From positions 1 to 25,032 of the forward strand of contig JAMDBZ010000045.1 in NCBI GenBank assembly GCA_023488945.1: a stretch of 25,032 nucleotides of DNA, in the 5' to 3' direction. The DNA comes from Deltaproteobacteria bacterium. Lineage in GTDB: Bacteria > Desulfobacterota_E > Deferrimicrobia > Deferrimicrobiales > Deferrimicrobiaceae. Positions 1-8,059 of the stretch are shown piece after piece. A program made the position numbers and the translations under genes. Position 1 is the stretch's first letter. Every line of letters starts with the position of its first letter. Below the pieces are notes generated by a model. That model saw nothing but the letters and a program-made list of their open reading frames with translations, did not search any database and was not told where the DNA came from.

Positions 1-330
1 TCCGGGTCCAACTGGTGTTCGGGCTTATGAACAGCACCAAGACTTAACCGACCTCGATGCCGACGCCACAACGTCATAGTAGACTATTTCATCCGACGCG
101 GGTCCGCCCGCAGGGCGGGTGGAAACTGGTGAGAAATGCGGGATAGGGCGACGCATGGGTCCGAGTTCGCCAAGGCTGCGGCGGATCGTCCGCCGAAGCC
201 TCGGTCTTTTCGCAGGGGGTCGGGCGGAGGAGGACGAGAGCGCTGAGCCCCGACCGGGATAGCCCGGGGCAGGCGGCCGGTCCGTGCACGGAGACGGGCC
301 CGACTCCCGGCTTATTTGAGAGACGCTATA
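1..330. other. Non-coding, hairpin-rich region
   Basis: I find no credible gene here: the only open frame over 60 codons (minus strand, 89-289) has no family resemblance and lies in structured sequence. The stretch holds several inverted repeats: an imperfect hairpin at 14-38, CCGCCC/GGGCGG at 104-118, a long nested hairpin at 170-204, GCCCCG/CGGGGC at 247-270 and the perfect 12-base palindrome TCCGTGCACGGA at 281-292. It lies just downstream of the minus-strand zinc-ribbon gene. It may hold terminators, a small RNA or the edge of a mobile element. None of the common riboswitch, SRP, RNase P or tmRNA core motifs that I looked for is present. Confidence 0.5.
170..210 (+). terminator. Nested hairpin followed by TCTTTT, possible terminator
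   Basis: CC (170-171), GGC (174-176) and CGGCGGA (179-185) pair in order with TCCGCCG (189-195), GCC (198-200) and GG (203-204). The pairs are separated by symmetrical two-base internal loops, and the apical loop is TCG. TCTTTT follows at 205-210 on the plus strand. This could end a plus-strand transcript entering from the left, convergent with the zinc-ribbon operon. It could equally be part of a structured RNA. Confidence 0.35.
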
Positions 331-966
331 CTACCGGCGCTGGAAGGGCTGAACGAACCGGCGCTCGGATCCGAGGTCCACGACCTCGCTTCGGAAGCTC
401 ACCGCCTTGAGGTCCTTCGCCGGAACCTCGATCTCGAACGTCCCCGACTCCCCGTGGAGCAGCGTCCCTTCGCCCCGGTGGGGCACCTTGGGGAAGACGG
501 TCTTCTTCACCCGCCGGCCGTCCCGGTACACGATCTCGACCACCACCCCGATCGACCTCAGGGAGAGCTCGTGCACGTCCTCTCCGCGGTTCTCGACCGT
601 CCCTCTCAGGACGACGGCGTTTCCCTTCCGCTCCTCGGACACGCGGACCGGCAGGGCGGGGTTCGGATCCACGTGGATCTCGCACTTGACCCACTGGCCG
701 TAGACGATGGACAGGATGAGGAGCCCCACGACGGCCGGCGCCGCCGCCTTGACCCACTTCCCGTAACGCTCCCAGAGCGCCGGCAGGGCGGGCCATCTCT
801 CTCCCACGCCGAACGGAAGCCGGCTCCGCGGACCTTCCCGGGGCTTCGGGAGAATCGCCTGCCGGCAGTGCGGGCAGACGCTCTCCGCCGCCCGGACCTG
901 CATCGTGCAATAGGGACATGCGACATACTCCCCGTTCCCGGGCGCCGGGCGCCGCTCCTTCGCCAT
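331..966 (-). CDS. Zinc-ribbon, single-span membrane protein with FxLYD-like domain
   Basis: The 211-residue protein starts with a zinc ribbon, C17-x2-C20-x10-C31-x2-C34. One hydrophobic helix follows at about residues 73-91, then a beta-rich domain (about 95-205) whose pattern resembles the FxLYD or DUF3426 domains found behind such ribbons in proteobacteria. The predicted topology is a cytoplasmic zinc ribbon, one span and an exported beta domain. The start is the ATG at 966, supported by a GGGAGGTGAGGGGAG tract just upstream. It lies 28 bases downstream of pepA on the same strand, so the two are probably co-transcribed. The function is unknown; the architecture suggests an envelope or protein-binding role. 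The gene is clear, the domain naming moderate. Confidence 0.8.
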   Translation of the reverse strand: MAKERRPAPGNGEYVACPYCTMQVRAAESVCPHCRQAILPKPREGPRSRLPFGVGERWPALPALWERYGKWVKAAAPAVVGLLILSIVYGQWVKCEIHVDPNPALPVRVSEERKGNAVVLRGTVENRGEDVHELSLRSIGVVVEIVYRDGRRVKKTVFPKVPHRGEGTLLHGESGTFEIEVPAKDLKAVSFRSEVVDLGSERRFVQPFQRR

Positions 967-994
967 CTCCCCTCACCTCCCGCCCCGGGCCGCT

Positions 995-2488
995 TCAGGC
1001 CCGCGACCGCTGGAGGAACTCCACGACGAGCCGGACCGGGGCGCCCGTGGGCCCCGGCGGGTACCCCATCTTCTCCTTCTCCATCCACGCCACGCCGGCG
1101 ATGTCGAAGTGGACCCAGGGGGTGTCCCCCGCGAACTCCTTGAGGAAGTATCCTGCCGTGATCGTGCCCGCCTCCGGGCCGCCGATGTTCTTGAGATCCG
1201 CGATCTCGCTCTTGATCTGCTCGAAATATTCCTCGTGCAGCGGCAACTCCCAGGCCCGCTCCCCCGAGGCGGCGGACGCCTCGCGCATCCGCGCGAGGAG
1301 CCCCGCGTCGTTCCCCATCATGCCCATCGTGACGCTGCCGAGCGCCACGACGCACGCGCCGGTCAGGGTCGCCGCGTCGATGATCGCGGCCGGCTTGTAC
1401 CGCGCTTTCGCGTGGGCGATCGCGTCGGCCAGGATCAGGCGTCCCTCGGCGTCGGTCGACAGCACTTCCACCGTTTTTCCCGACCTCATCCGGAGGACGT
1501 CGCCCGGCCGGTAGGCGCAGCCCGACGGCATGTTCTCGACGGCGGGGACGACGGCGACGACGTTCTTCCGGATCCCGAGCGCCGCCGCGGCCCGGACGGC
1601 GGCGAGCATCCCCGCCCCCCCGGCCATGTCGTACTTCATCTTCTCCATCCCCTCCCACTTCTTGAGCGAGATGCCTCCGGTATCGAAGGTCACTCCCTTG
1701 CCGACGAGCGCCGTCCAGGGTCCTCCGGTCCGCCCGCCCCGGTATTCGGCCACGATGAGCCGCGGGGACACCTCGCTCCCCTTCCCGACAGCGAGGATCC
1801 CCCCCATCTTCCAGCGGGCGAGGTCGTCCGCCCCGTGGACGCGGACGCGGATCCTGCCTCCCGCAAGCGTCTTCGCGGCGCGCGCCAGCCCGTCGGGCCG
1901 CAAATCGGTGGGAGGCGCCGCGACGAGGGCCCGGCCCCAGTTGATCGCCTCGCCCAGCGCGGCGCCCCGGGCGAGCCCTTCGCGAACGGCCCGGGCGGTC
2001 GCGGGGTTCCCCTCCACGACCTGGAACCGTTCGACGCGGCTCTCCTTCTCGGACTTGTACCGGTCGAAGCAGAACGACGAGAGCGCGGCCCCCAGGGCGA
2101 GGAAGCGCGCCGCCTCCTCCGGGTCGAGCCCTCCCGCCCCCGCCCCGTGGAGCACGGTGGCGACCGTCTTCAGCTTGAGCTTCCGCGCCGTCGAAAGGAC
2201 CGGAAGCGCCGCCTGACGGACGAGGTCGAGGGTGAACTTCTCCTTCTTCCCGAGTCCCAGGACGAGGACCCGCGGAGAGGCGATCCCTTTCCCGGGCCGC
2301 AGGAGGAGCGTCTCCCCCCACTTCCCATGGAAATCGCCGTCCCTGACGGCGGCCGCGATCGCCCCCCCGATGGCGGCGTCGACGGCGCCGGTCGCGCCGC
2401 CGGGCCGTTTCACCCCCTCGAACAGGTTCACCACGACCAGGTCGGACTTGTGTTTCCGGATGTCGCCGGCGACGAGCTCGATCTTCAT
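995..2488 (-). CDS. pepA: Leucyl aminopeptidase (M17 family, PepA)
   Basis: This cytosolic dimetal aminopeptidase removes N-terminal residues from peptides. The 497-residue length matches the family. The M17 metal ligands are all visible: K264 and D269 in the GKGVTFDTGG segment, D287 in KYDMAGG, and D346 and E348 in STDAEGR. The catalytic K276 and R350 are also present. The usual NTDAEGR motif is STDAEGR here, a mild change. The chosen ATG at 2488 gives the typical start MKIEL and has GGGAGA six bases upstream; an in-frame ATG seven codons earlier is less likely. A candidate promoter sits at 2530-2558, and the zinc-ribbon gene follows 28 bases downstream. In some bacteria PepA also binds DNA; nothing here shows that. 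Confidence 0.96.
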   Translation of the reverse strand: MKIELVAGDIRKHKSDLVVVNLFEGVKRPGGATGAVDAAIGGAIAAAVRDGDFHGKWGETLLLRPGKGIASPRVLVLGLGKKEKFTLDLVRQAALPVLSTARKLKLKTVATVLHGAGAGGLDPEEAARFLALGAALSSFCFDRYKSEKESRVERFQVVEGNPATARAVREGLARGAALGEAINWGRALVAAPPTDLRPDGLARAAKTLAGGRIRVRVHGADDLARWKMGGILAVGKGSEVSPRLIVAEYRGGRTGGPWTALVGKGVTFDTGGISLKKWEGMEKMKYDMAGGAGMLAAVRAAAALGIRKNVVAVVPAVENMPSGCAYRPGDVLRMRSGKTVEVLSTDAEGRLILADAIAHAKARYKPAAIIDAATLTGACVVALGSVTMGMMGNDAGLLARMREASAASGERAWELPLHEEYFEQIKSEIADLKNIGGPEAGTITAGYFLKEFAGDTPWVHFDIAGVAWMEKEKMGYPPGPTGAPVRLVVEFLQRSRA

Positions 2489-2525
2489 CGGAGGTCTCCC
2501 GGGCGCCATGCGCCCTGCGCTCTGA

Positions 2526-2559
2526 CTTGACGTTATTGATGCAGGGAGGGAATGTCAAG
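2526..2559 (-). promoter_or_regulatory. Candidate pepA promoter inside an inverted repeat
   Basis: Read on the minus strand there is a perfect -35 TTGACA (2558-2553), 17 bases, then TAACGT (2535-2530) as a poor -10, about 45 bases upstream of the pepA start. The same bases form an inverted repeat: CTTGAC at 2526-2531 and GTCAAG at 2554-2559. The arms overlap both promoter elements, so the repeat could be an operator. The -35 and spacing are good; the -10 matches only three of six bases. Confidence 0.4.
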
Positions 2560-2683
2560 GTGCCGGAAGGGCAAGACGGCGCCCGGCGCGGATCGGGCGC
2601 GGCGGAGCGGCTGCGCGGCGGATGATCCCGCAGGCCCGGGGTCCGCGCGGGCCGGCGGGGATCGGGAAGAAAAGGGAGCCGGA

Positions 2684-2710
2684 GGGCGCGGCGCGCAACG
2701 CGCCGCGCCC
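2684..2710 (-). terminator. Perfect 12-bp GC hairpin downstream of the binding-protein gene
   Basis: GGGCGCGGCGCG (2684-2695) and CGCGCCGCGCCC (2699-2710) are perfect complements with a three-base loop, eight bases past the stop codon of the ABC binding protein. On the minus strand it is followed by TCCGGCTCCCTTTTCTT, not a clean T run. It is probably a transcription end or an mRNA 3'-protecting stem that separates the transporter genes from pepA. Confidence 0.55.
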
Positions 2711-2718
2711 CGAAAAGG

Positions 2719-3921
2719 TTACTTCCAGGCCGGCTTGGGGTAAACCATCTTCGCTTCCGCGACATCCGGCGGGAGAACGGTCTTCTGCTGGCCGCCCTGG
2801 ATCTGCACGACCGGCATCCCCTTCCCCATGACCTTGCCCGTCTTGTCGAAACGGATCCGGCCGTAGATGGTTTCCTCGTTGAACGCGGAGAGGGCCTGGC
2901 GGATCTTGTTGATGTCGTCCTTCGTGCCCGCCTTCTCGATCGCCCTCTGGAAGATGACCCCGGCGGCCGCCCCGCCCGCGGCGTGATAGTTGGGATCCTG
3001 GTTGTACTTCGCGCGGTACATCTTGACGAACTCGGCGTTGCTCCCGAAGACCGGATCCTTGTACCGGAGGCTCTTCGTCCACTGGGCGGAGCCGAGCACG
3101 TCCTCCGCGTCCCCCTTCAGGGCGTTGACGAAATCGGGAAGGGTCGGGCCGACGGAGAAGGCCAGCGCCTTCGGGTTCACCTTGTAGTCCTTGGCCTGCT
3201 TGACGATGACGACGGTGTCCTGGAAGTGGCCGCTGCCGACGATCACGTCCGGGGAAAGCCCCTTGATCTGCACGATCACGGTCGAGAGGTCCTGCGTCCC
3301 CTTCGGGTAGTCCCTGAAGAACAGGACCTTGTAGCCGTACTTCTCCGCCGAGGCCTTGGCCCCCTTGGCCACCTCCGCGGAGAACAGGTCGTTGGAATAG
3401 ACGATGGCCACCGAGGCGGGCTTCGGTTTCATGTCCCTCAGGTGCTTGAGGATGTCGTCCATGTACTCGGTCGCCACCGTGTAGATCCCGAAGAGGTTCT
3501 TGAACCCGCGGGTGTAGAGCTTGTCCGCCGCGGCGCCGCCCTGGACCATCAGCGCCCCGTACTTCTCGGTGATGGCGCTCGTCGCGAAAACCGACTCGCT
3601 GCCGTAGGGGCCGAGGATGAGCTTGAGCTTGTCCTCGGTGATGAGCTTCTCGACGAGCTTGGTCGCCCGGTTCGGGTCGCTCTCGTCGTCGAGGTACTCG
3701 ATGTCCACGGTGTACTTCTTCCCCCCGACGGTGATGCCGCCCTTCCTGTTGACCGTCTCCTTCCACAGCTCGTACCCGTTCTTCACCAGGTTCCCTTCCT
3801 TGGCGAGCTTGCCCGTGAGCGACAGGGCGGCGCCGAACCGGATCACGTCCGCGGCCGCCGAACCGGCCACGAAGACCGCCAAGACCCCGCACACCAGGAA
3901 GACCACAGAGAGTCTCTTCAT
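2719..3921 (-). CDS. livK: Branched-chain amino acid type ABC transporter, periplasmic binding protein
   Basis: This is the solute-binding component of the importer encoded just upstream. The 400-residue precursor has a Sec signal peptide of about 24 residues ending AGSAAA before DVIRFG, so it is soluble and periplasmic. The rest follows the periplasmic-binding-protein type I (LivJ/LivK, Peripla_BP_6) pattern, with an N-terminal strand giving GAALSLTGKLAKEG and the segment LKLILGPYGSES. The ATG at 3921 has a strong AAGGAGGGG site; an upstream in-frame start would spoil the signal peptide. It lies 92 bases downstream of livF with a hairpin between (3972-3992), so its expression may be partly separate. 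Many relatives bind aromatic or other organic acids instead of Leu/Ile/Val. The ligand is not predictable here. Confidence 0.93.
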   Translation of the reverse strand: MKRLSVVFLVCGVLAVFVAGSAAADVIRFGAALSLTGKLAKEGNLVKNGYELWKETVNRKGGITVGGKKYTVDIEYLDDESDPNRATKLVEKLITEDKLKLILGPYGSESVFATSAITEKYGALMVQGGAAADKLYTRGFKNLFGIYTVATEYMDDILKHLRDMKPKPASVAIVYSNDLFSAEVAKGAKASAEKYGYKVLFFRDYPKGTQDLSTVIVQIKGLSPDVIVGSGHFQDTVVIVKQAKDYKVNPKALAFSVGPTLPDFVNALKGDAEDVLGSAQWTKSLRYKDPVFGSNAEFVKMYRAKYNQDPNYHAAGGAAAGVIFQRAIEKAGTKDDINKIRQALSAFNEETIYGRIRFDKTGKVMGKGMPVVQIQGGQQKTVLPPDVAEAKMVYPKPAWK

Positions 3922-3971
3922 GTCCCCTCCTTTTTCGTCGGCCCTTACGGCCGTGTTATGCCCCTGCGACT

Positions 3972-3992
3972 GTTGCCCCACCGGGGAGCAAC
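3972..3992 (-). other. Hairpin between livF and the binding-protein gene
   Basis: GTTGCCCC (3972-3979) pairs with GGGG-A-GCAAC (3983-3992) through a three-base loop and one bulged base, in the 92-base gap between livF and the binding-protein gene. There is no T run. Stems in this place often adjust the relative amount of the binding-protein message; that role is only inferred. Confidence 0.35.
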
Positions 3993-4013
3993 CCCCCTCG
4001 GGGCCTCCCCCGG

Positions 4014-4718
4014 TCAGAGTCCCAGGAACGCCTGCTTGATCTTCGGGTCGGCCGCGATGTCGGAGGATTTCCCGGACATGGCGATGGCCCCGAGCTCCAT
4101 CACATAAGCGCGCCCGCTCATCTCGAGCACCATCTGGACGTCCTGCTCCACGATGAGGACGCTGACGCCCCGGCTGTTGATGTCCCGGACCACATCGATG
4201 AGCGAGTCGACCACGGCCGGAGCCAGCCCCAGGGAGAACTCGTCGATCAGGAGGATCTTCGGGTCGTTCATCAGGGCCCGTCCGATGGCGACCATCTGCT
4301 GCTCCCCCCCCGAGAGGTCCCCCGCCAGGTGGTTCCGGCGCTCGTGGAGACGGGGGAAGACGCCGAAGATCCTCTCCATACGGCCTTTCAGCCCCTCCCG
4401 CCGGGCGAACGCCCCCACCTCGAGGTTCTCCGTGACCGTCATCCCCGCGAAGAGCCTCCGGCCCTCCGGGACGAGGCTGATCCCGGACCTCACGATCCGG
4501 CCCGGGTCGGCGTTCGCCACGTTCTCGCCCCGGACGTTGACCTCCCCGCTCCAGGCGGCGTTCAGCCCCACGATGGTCCGCATGAGCGTCGATTTCCCCA
4601 CGCCGTTGGCGCCCAGGAGGGCCACGACCTCCCCCTCCTCCACGGCGAGGCTCACGTCCCGGAGGATCCGGAGGTCGCCATACCCCCCGTTCAGATTCCT
4701 AATGTCGAGGAGCGCCAT
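4014..4718 (-). CDS. livF: Branched-chain amino acid type ABC transporter, ATPase LivF
   Basis: This is one of the two ATP-hydrolysing subunits of a Liv-type importer, at the cytoplasmic face. The 234 residues match LivF length. Walker A is GANGVGKS (36-43), the signature LSGGEQ begins at 135, and Walker B ILLIDE is at 155-160. The H-loop position reads VEQD, that is Gln instead of His, which is normal for LivF and separates it from LivG. The ATG at 4718 has AGGAGGAG close upstream. The start overlaps the end of livG by 20 bases, a sign of translational coupling. Confidence 0.96.
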   Translation of the reverse strand: MALLDIRNLNGGYGDLRILRDVSLAVEEGEVVALLGANGVGKSTLMRTIVGLNAAWSGEVNVRGENVANADPGRIVRSGISLVPEGRRLFAGMTVTENLEVGAFARREGLKGRMERIFGVFPRLHERRNHLAGDLSGGEQQMVAIGRALMNDPKILLIDEFSLGLAPAVVDSLIDVVRDINSRGVSVLIVEQDVQMVLEMSGRAYVMELGAIAMSGKSSDIAADPKIKQAFLGL

Positions 4719-5460
4719 CCGGCTCCTCCTTCTTCGCGTACTTCCGGCCGAGATACGCCTCGATGACGAGGGGGTCCTGCACGACCTCCGAGGGCGTCCC
4801 CTCGCAGATCTTCTTCCCCAGGTGGAGGACCACGATCCGGTCGGAGATCCCCATGATGGCCTTCATGACGTGCTCGATCGCCATGATGGTGATCCCCTTC
4901 TCCTTCAGCTTGAGCAGCTCCTCCATCACCTCGTCGAGCTCCCGGGGCCCCAGTCCGGCCATGACCTCGTCGAGGAGGAGGAGCTCCGGGTCCATCGCCA
5001 GGGCCCTGGCGACCTCCAGCTTCTTCCGCTTCGCGAGCGGGAGGATCCGCGGGTCCCTGTCGCGGTCATCCCCGAGCCCCACGACCGCCAGCGCCTCCTC
5101 GGCGGCGTCCCGGGCCTCCCCCTTCCCCCGGGCGTCCCGCTGCCCGTAGAAGGCCCCGATCATCACGTTCTCCAGGACCGTGAGACCGCCGAACGGCTTG
5201 ACGACCTGGAAGGTGCGCGCGATGCCCAGCTTCGCGATCTCGTGCGGCTTCCGGTCGTTGATGGGCCGGCCCTTGTAGAGGATTTCCCCCCCCGTGATGG
5301 AGGTCAGGCGGGAGATGAGGTTCATGAGGGTGGTCTTCCCGGCGCCGTTCGGCCCGATGATCCCCAGGATCTCCCCCTCGCGGACATCGAGGGTGACGTC
5401 GGCGAGGACCTTGAGGCCGCCGTAGCTCTTCGCCACGCTCCGCGTCTCGAGGATCGCCAC
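4699..5460 (-). CDS. livG: Branched-chain amino acid type ABC transporter, ATPase LivG
   Basis: This is the second ATPase of the importer, 253 residues. Walker A GPNGAGKT is at 36-43, Walker B LLLLDE at 160-165, and the H-loop His at 197 (AIEHVMK). The ABC signature is degenerate: LPLAKRKKLEV at about 140-150 replaces an LSGGQ sequence. LivG relatives often drift here (LSYGQ forms), but this one has lost the Ser-Gly-Gly core altogether, so LivF would supply the canonical signature of the heterodimer. It starts with GTG at 5460, 11 bases after livM, with a GGGGGCGG tract upstream. It overlaps livF at its 3' end. Confidence 0.95.
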   Translation of the reverse strand: MAILETRSVAKSYGGLKVLADVTLDVREGEILGIIGPNGAGKTTLMNLISRLTSITGGEILYKGRPINDRKPHEIAKLGIARTFQVVKPFGGLTVLENVMIGAFYGQRDARGKGEARDAAEEALAVVGLGDDRDRDPRILPLAKRKKLEVARALAMDPELLLLDEVMAGLGPRELDEVMEELLKLKEKGITIMAIEHVMKAIMGISDRIVVLHLGKKICEGTPSEVVQDPLVIEAYLGRKYAKKEEPDGAPRH

Positions 5461-5471
5461 GGCCGCCCCCG

Positions 5472-6431
5472 CTAAAGCCTGTTCTCCCGGAGGTTGAGCA
5501 CGAGCTTCCGGAAGGAAAAGCCCCCCTTGAAGGTCTCGAAGAGGCCCTTCGGGAGGAAGAGGATGATCAGGATGATGAGGAGCCCGAGAACCATGCCGTG
5601 GATGGCGATGAACTTGCTCCAGATGAACTCCGAGATGAGCTCGAGGATGAAGGCGCCGACCATGGGGCCGAAAACCGTCCCGCCGCCGCCCAGCAGGATC
5701 ATGGCGAACATCTTGACCGAATAGGTCCCGACGAAGACCGTGGAGGGATCGATGTAGCTGAGCCAGTAGGCGTAGATCCCCCCCGCCACGCCCACGATCG
5801 CCGCGCTGATCGCCCAGGCGAACGTCTTGTAGACCGGCGTGTTGATCCCCATGACGCTCGCGGCGTCCTCGTCGACCCGGATCGCGCGCAGGGCGTATCC
5901 CTGCTTGCTCCGCGCGATGAGGAAGGAGACCAGGAGGGAGAAGGCGAGGCAGGCGAGCATGACGAAGTAGAAGAAGCGGTAGATGGTCCTGGGCCCCCCC
6001 TCCATGATCGGCAGGGTCAGGCCGAGGCCTCCGCCCGTCAGATCCGTCATGTTGTCGACGAGCTCCCGGATGGTCTCCATCACGCCCAGGGTGGCGATGG
6101 CGAAATAGTGCCCCTTCAGGCGCAGGATGGGGATCCCCAGGAGCGTGGCCACGGCGATCCCCGAGAGGGCGCAGGCGGGCAGGGTGGCAAGGAACGAGAC
6201 ACCGTACTTCGTGGTCAGCACGCCGGTCACGTACGCCCCGATGCCGAAGAAGGCGATGTTCCCGAAGGCCGGGTATCCCGCGTACCCGATGATGATGTTG
6301 CTCCCCGTGGCGATGGCGGCGAACAGGAAGGTCTGCGTGAGAACGCGGAGCCAGTACCCGGATACGAGGGAGGGCAGGGCGACGAGAACCGCCAGGAACG
6401 CGGCGAGCAGGAGGGCGTGTCGCCCCTTCAT
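5472..6431 (-). CDS. livM: Branched-chain amino acid type ABC transporter, permease LivM
   Basis: This inner-membrane permease has 319 residues and about nine or ten hydrophobic segments. The cytoplasmic coupling loop that contacts the ATPase is visible as RAIRVDEDAASVMGIN, the conserved LivM/LivH form of the EAA loop. The segment IIIGYAGYPAFGNIAFFGIGAY near the N-terminus is also typical (usually GQxSLGHAAFFGIGAY), although here the common Gln-Leu-Ser is replaced by Ala-Gly-Tyr-Pro. The start is ATG at 6431, overlapping the livH stop in an ATGA junction. The frame stays open farther upstream, but that is only the antisense-rich GC background. Confidence 0.94.
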   Translation of the reverse strand: MKGRHALLLAAFLAVLVALPSLVSGYWLRVLTQTFLFAAIATGSNIIIGYAGYPAFGNIAFFGIGAYVTGVLTTKYGVSFLATLPACALSGIAVATLLGIPILRLKGHYFAIATLGVMETIRELVDNMTDLTGGGLGLTLPIMEGGPRTIYRFFYFVMLACLAFSLLVSFLIARSKQGYALRAIRVDEDAASVMGINTPVYKTFAWAISAAIVGVAGGIYAYWLSYIDPSTVFVGTYSVKMFAMILLGGGGTVFGPMVGAFILELISEFIWSKFIAIHGMVLGLLIILIILFLPKGLFETFKGGFSFRKLVLNLRENRL

Positions 6432-7309
6432 CCGTGCTTCACCTCCGCGTAATACTTCCTGCCCAGAATGCCGGAGGGCCGGATGACGAGCATGACGACC
6501 ATCAGTCCGAAGGCGATGGCGTTCTTGTAGCTCTCGCCCACCACGTAGGAGCTCATGGTCTCGACGATCCCCAGGATGATCCCCCCGACGAAGGCCCCCT
6601 CGATCCGGCCGAGCCCGCCCAGGATGGCCACGATGAAGGCCCGCAGCGTCAGCCCGCCGGCGATGCTCGGGGAGAACGCCTGGGTGAGGGAAAGGAGGCT
6701 CCCGGCCAGGCCCGCCAGCCCGGAGCCCAGCCCGAAGGTGACCGCGTAGATCTTCGCCGGGTTGATCCCCGCCATCTTGGCGGCCTCCAGGTCCAGCGAG
6801 GTCGCCTTGATGGCTTTCCCCGTCCAGGTCCGGTCGAGGAAGGCCCCCATGAGGAGGGTCACGACGACACAGATGGCGAAGACGCCGAGGCGGATGTAGG
6901 GGATCACGATGTTCCCGAGGACGAGGCTCGTGCCGGCGTACGGCGGGGTGACCGACTGGAAGTCGGCGGAGAAGAAGGTCGTCATGAAGTTCACGAGGAA
7001 GATGTCGAGGCCGAAGGTCAGGATGAGGAGCATGAAGATCTGGGCCTTCACGACCAGGTTCATCAGGCAGCGCTGCAGGATGTAGCCGAAGACGTACATG
7101 GTGGCGAAGCTGGCCGGCAGCGTCAGGAAGGGGTCGACGTTCCACGCCTGGAACAAGTAGAAAGTCAGGTAGGCCCCGAGCAGGGCGATGGAGCCGTGGG
7201 CGAGGTTGATGATGTTGGTGACCCCCCACACGAGGGAGAACCCGACGCCGATGAGGACGTAGAACCCGCCCAGCAACAGTCCGTTGACGAGAACCTGGAG
7301 ATAGATCAT
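6428..7309 (-). CDS. livH: Branched-chain amino acid type ABC transporter, permease LivH
   Basis: This is the partner permease of LivM and the first gene of the transporter operon; 293 residues, almost wholly hydrophobic. The start MIYLQVLVNGLLLGGFYVLI and the motif NIINLAHGS (family form NLAHG) are hallmarks of LivH. The coupling-loop segment LEAAKMAGINPAKIY lies at mid-length. The ATG at 7309 follows a weak GGGCGG site. A candidate promoter with an extended -10 lies 30-58 bases upstream, so the operon is likely to have its own start separate from the two-component genes above it. Confidence 0.95.
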   Translation of the reverse strand: MIYLQVLVNGLLLGGFYVLIGVGFSLVWGVTNIINLAHGSIALLGAYLTFYLFQAWNVDPFLTLPASFATMYVFGYILQRCLMNLVVKAQIFMLLILTFGLDIFLVNFMTTFFSADFQSVTPPYAGTSLVLGNIVIPYIRLGVFAICVVVTLLMGAFLDRTWTGKAIKATSLDLEAAKMAGINPAKIYAVTFGLGSGLAGLAGSLLSLTQAFSPSIAGGLTLRAFIVAILGGLGRIEGAFVGGIILGIVETMSSYVVGESYKNAIAFGLMVVMLVIRPSGILGRKYYAEVKHG

Positions 7310-7338
7310 CGGCCGCCCGGATGCGAAGATGGAAACCC

Positions 7339-7367
7339 ATCATACCAAAGTGCACGGGAGAGGAAAA
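7339..7367 (-). promoter_or_regulatory. Candidate promoter of the liv operon (extended -10)
   Basis: On the minus strand TTTTCC (7367-7362) is followed after 17 bases by TATGAT (7344-7339). The bases immediately before the -10 are TGG, giving an extended TGnTATGAT element. A start near 7332 would leave a leader of about 25 bases before livH. The -10 is good, the -35 weak. Confidence 0.45.
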
Positions 7368-7390
7368 TCCGGCCGATTTCGGATTCTCCT

Positions 7391-7407
7391 GTCAGGAATT
7401 TTCTGAC
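7391..7407 (-). other. Inverted repeat after the response regulator gene
   Basis: GTCAG (7391-7395) and CTGAC (7403-7407) flank an AT-rich seven-base spacer, 14 bases past the response regulator stop. A second imperfect repeat, GAAAATC/GATTTC, lies at about 7364-7380. Either could help end the two-component transcript or act as an operator for the liv promoter. The stems are too short to decide. Confidence 0.3.
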
Positions 7408-7420
7408 GGCGGGCGGACGG

Positions 7421-8059
7421 TCACGGCTCGACGATCCGGTTCTGGATCGCGAACCGGGCCAGCTCGGCGTTGTTCCGGAGGCGGAGCTTCCTCAGCAGGC
7501 GGAGGCGGTAGGTGTCCACGGTCTTGACGCTGATCCCGTACGCCTCCGCGATCTCGCGGTTGCTCCGCCCGAGGGCGATCCCGCGGAGGACCTGGATCTC
7601 CCGGTTCGAGAGGGCGTCGAGGGGGGAGTCGGAGTCCGCGCCCCGGGCCACCCGCGCCGCAAGCGCCTCCGCCGCGGCGTCGCCCAGGAAGCGCCCCCCG
7701 GCGTGGAGCTTCCGGATCGCCGAAAGGAGCTGGTCGGCCGCGGACCGCTTGGTGAGGTATCCCATGGCGCCCGCCCCGACGGCCCGGACGACGAACTGCT
7801 CCTCCTCGTGCATGGTGAGGACCAGCACCGGGAGCCCCGGGAGGGCGGACCGGAGCTCCCGGATGACTTCCAGGCCGTCCAGGCCGGGCATGGAGATGTC
7901 GACGACGGCCACGTCGGGCGCCGTCCCGCGCGCCTTCCGGATCGCCTCCCGCCCCTCGGCGGCCTCCGCGACCACCGCCATGTCCCCCGCCCCCTCGACG
8001 AGGCGGCGAAGGCCGGCCCGCACGATGTCGTGGTCGTCGGCCAGGAGGACCCGGATCAC
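7421..8059 (-). CDS. NarL/FixJ-type response regulator (REC-LuxR HTH)
   Basis: This is a 212-residue transcription regulator. The receiver domain (1-120) has the acidic pocket D8-D9, phospho-acceptor D54 (VVDISMPGLDG), Thr82 and Lys104. The LuxR-type helix-turn-helix (about 147-205) reads LSNREIQVLRGIALG then SNREIAEAYGISVKTVDTY. It starts with GTG at 8059, overlapping the kinase stop in a GTGA junction, with GGAGG a few bases upstream. The frame is open farther upstream, but that part has no receiver features. It is almost surely the output partner of the adjacent kinase. Targets are unknown; the liv operon next to it is the first candidate. Confidence 0.94.
   Translation of the reverse strand: MIRVLLADDHDIVRAGLRRLVEGAGDMAVVAEAAEGREAIRKARGTAPDVAVVDISMPGLDGLEVIRELRSALPGLPVLVLTMHEEEQFVVRAVGAGAMGYLTKRSAADQLLSAIRKLHAGGRFLGDAAAEALAARVARGADSDSPLDALSNREIQVLRGIALGRSNREIAEAYGISVKTVDTYRLRLLRKLRLRNNAELARFAIQNRIVEP

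Noticed and set aside
1..100. Possible end of an insertion sequence at the left edge.
   Set aside because: The AT-richer text and short hairpin are suggestive, but there is no transposase fragment, terminal repeat or target duplication to support it.
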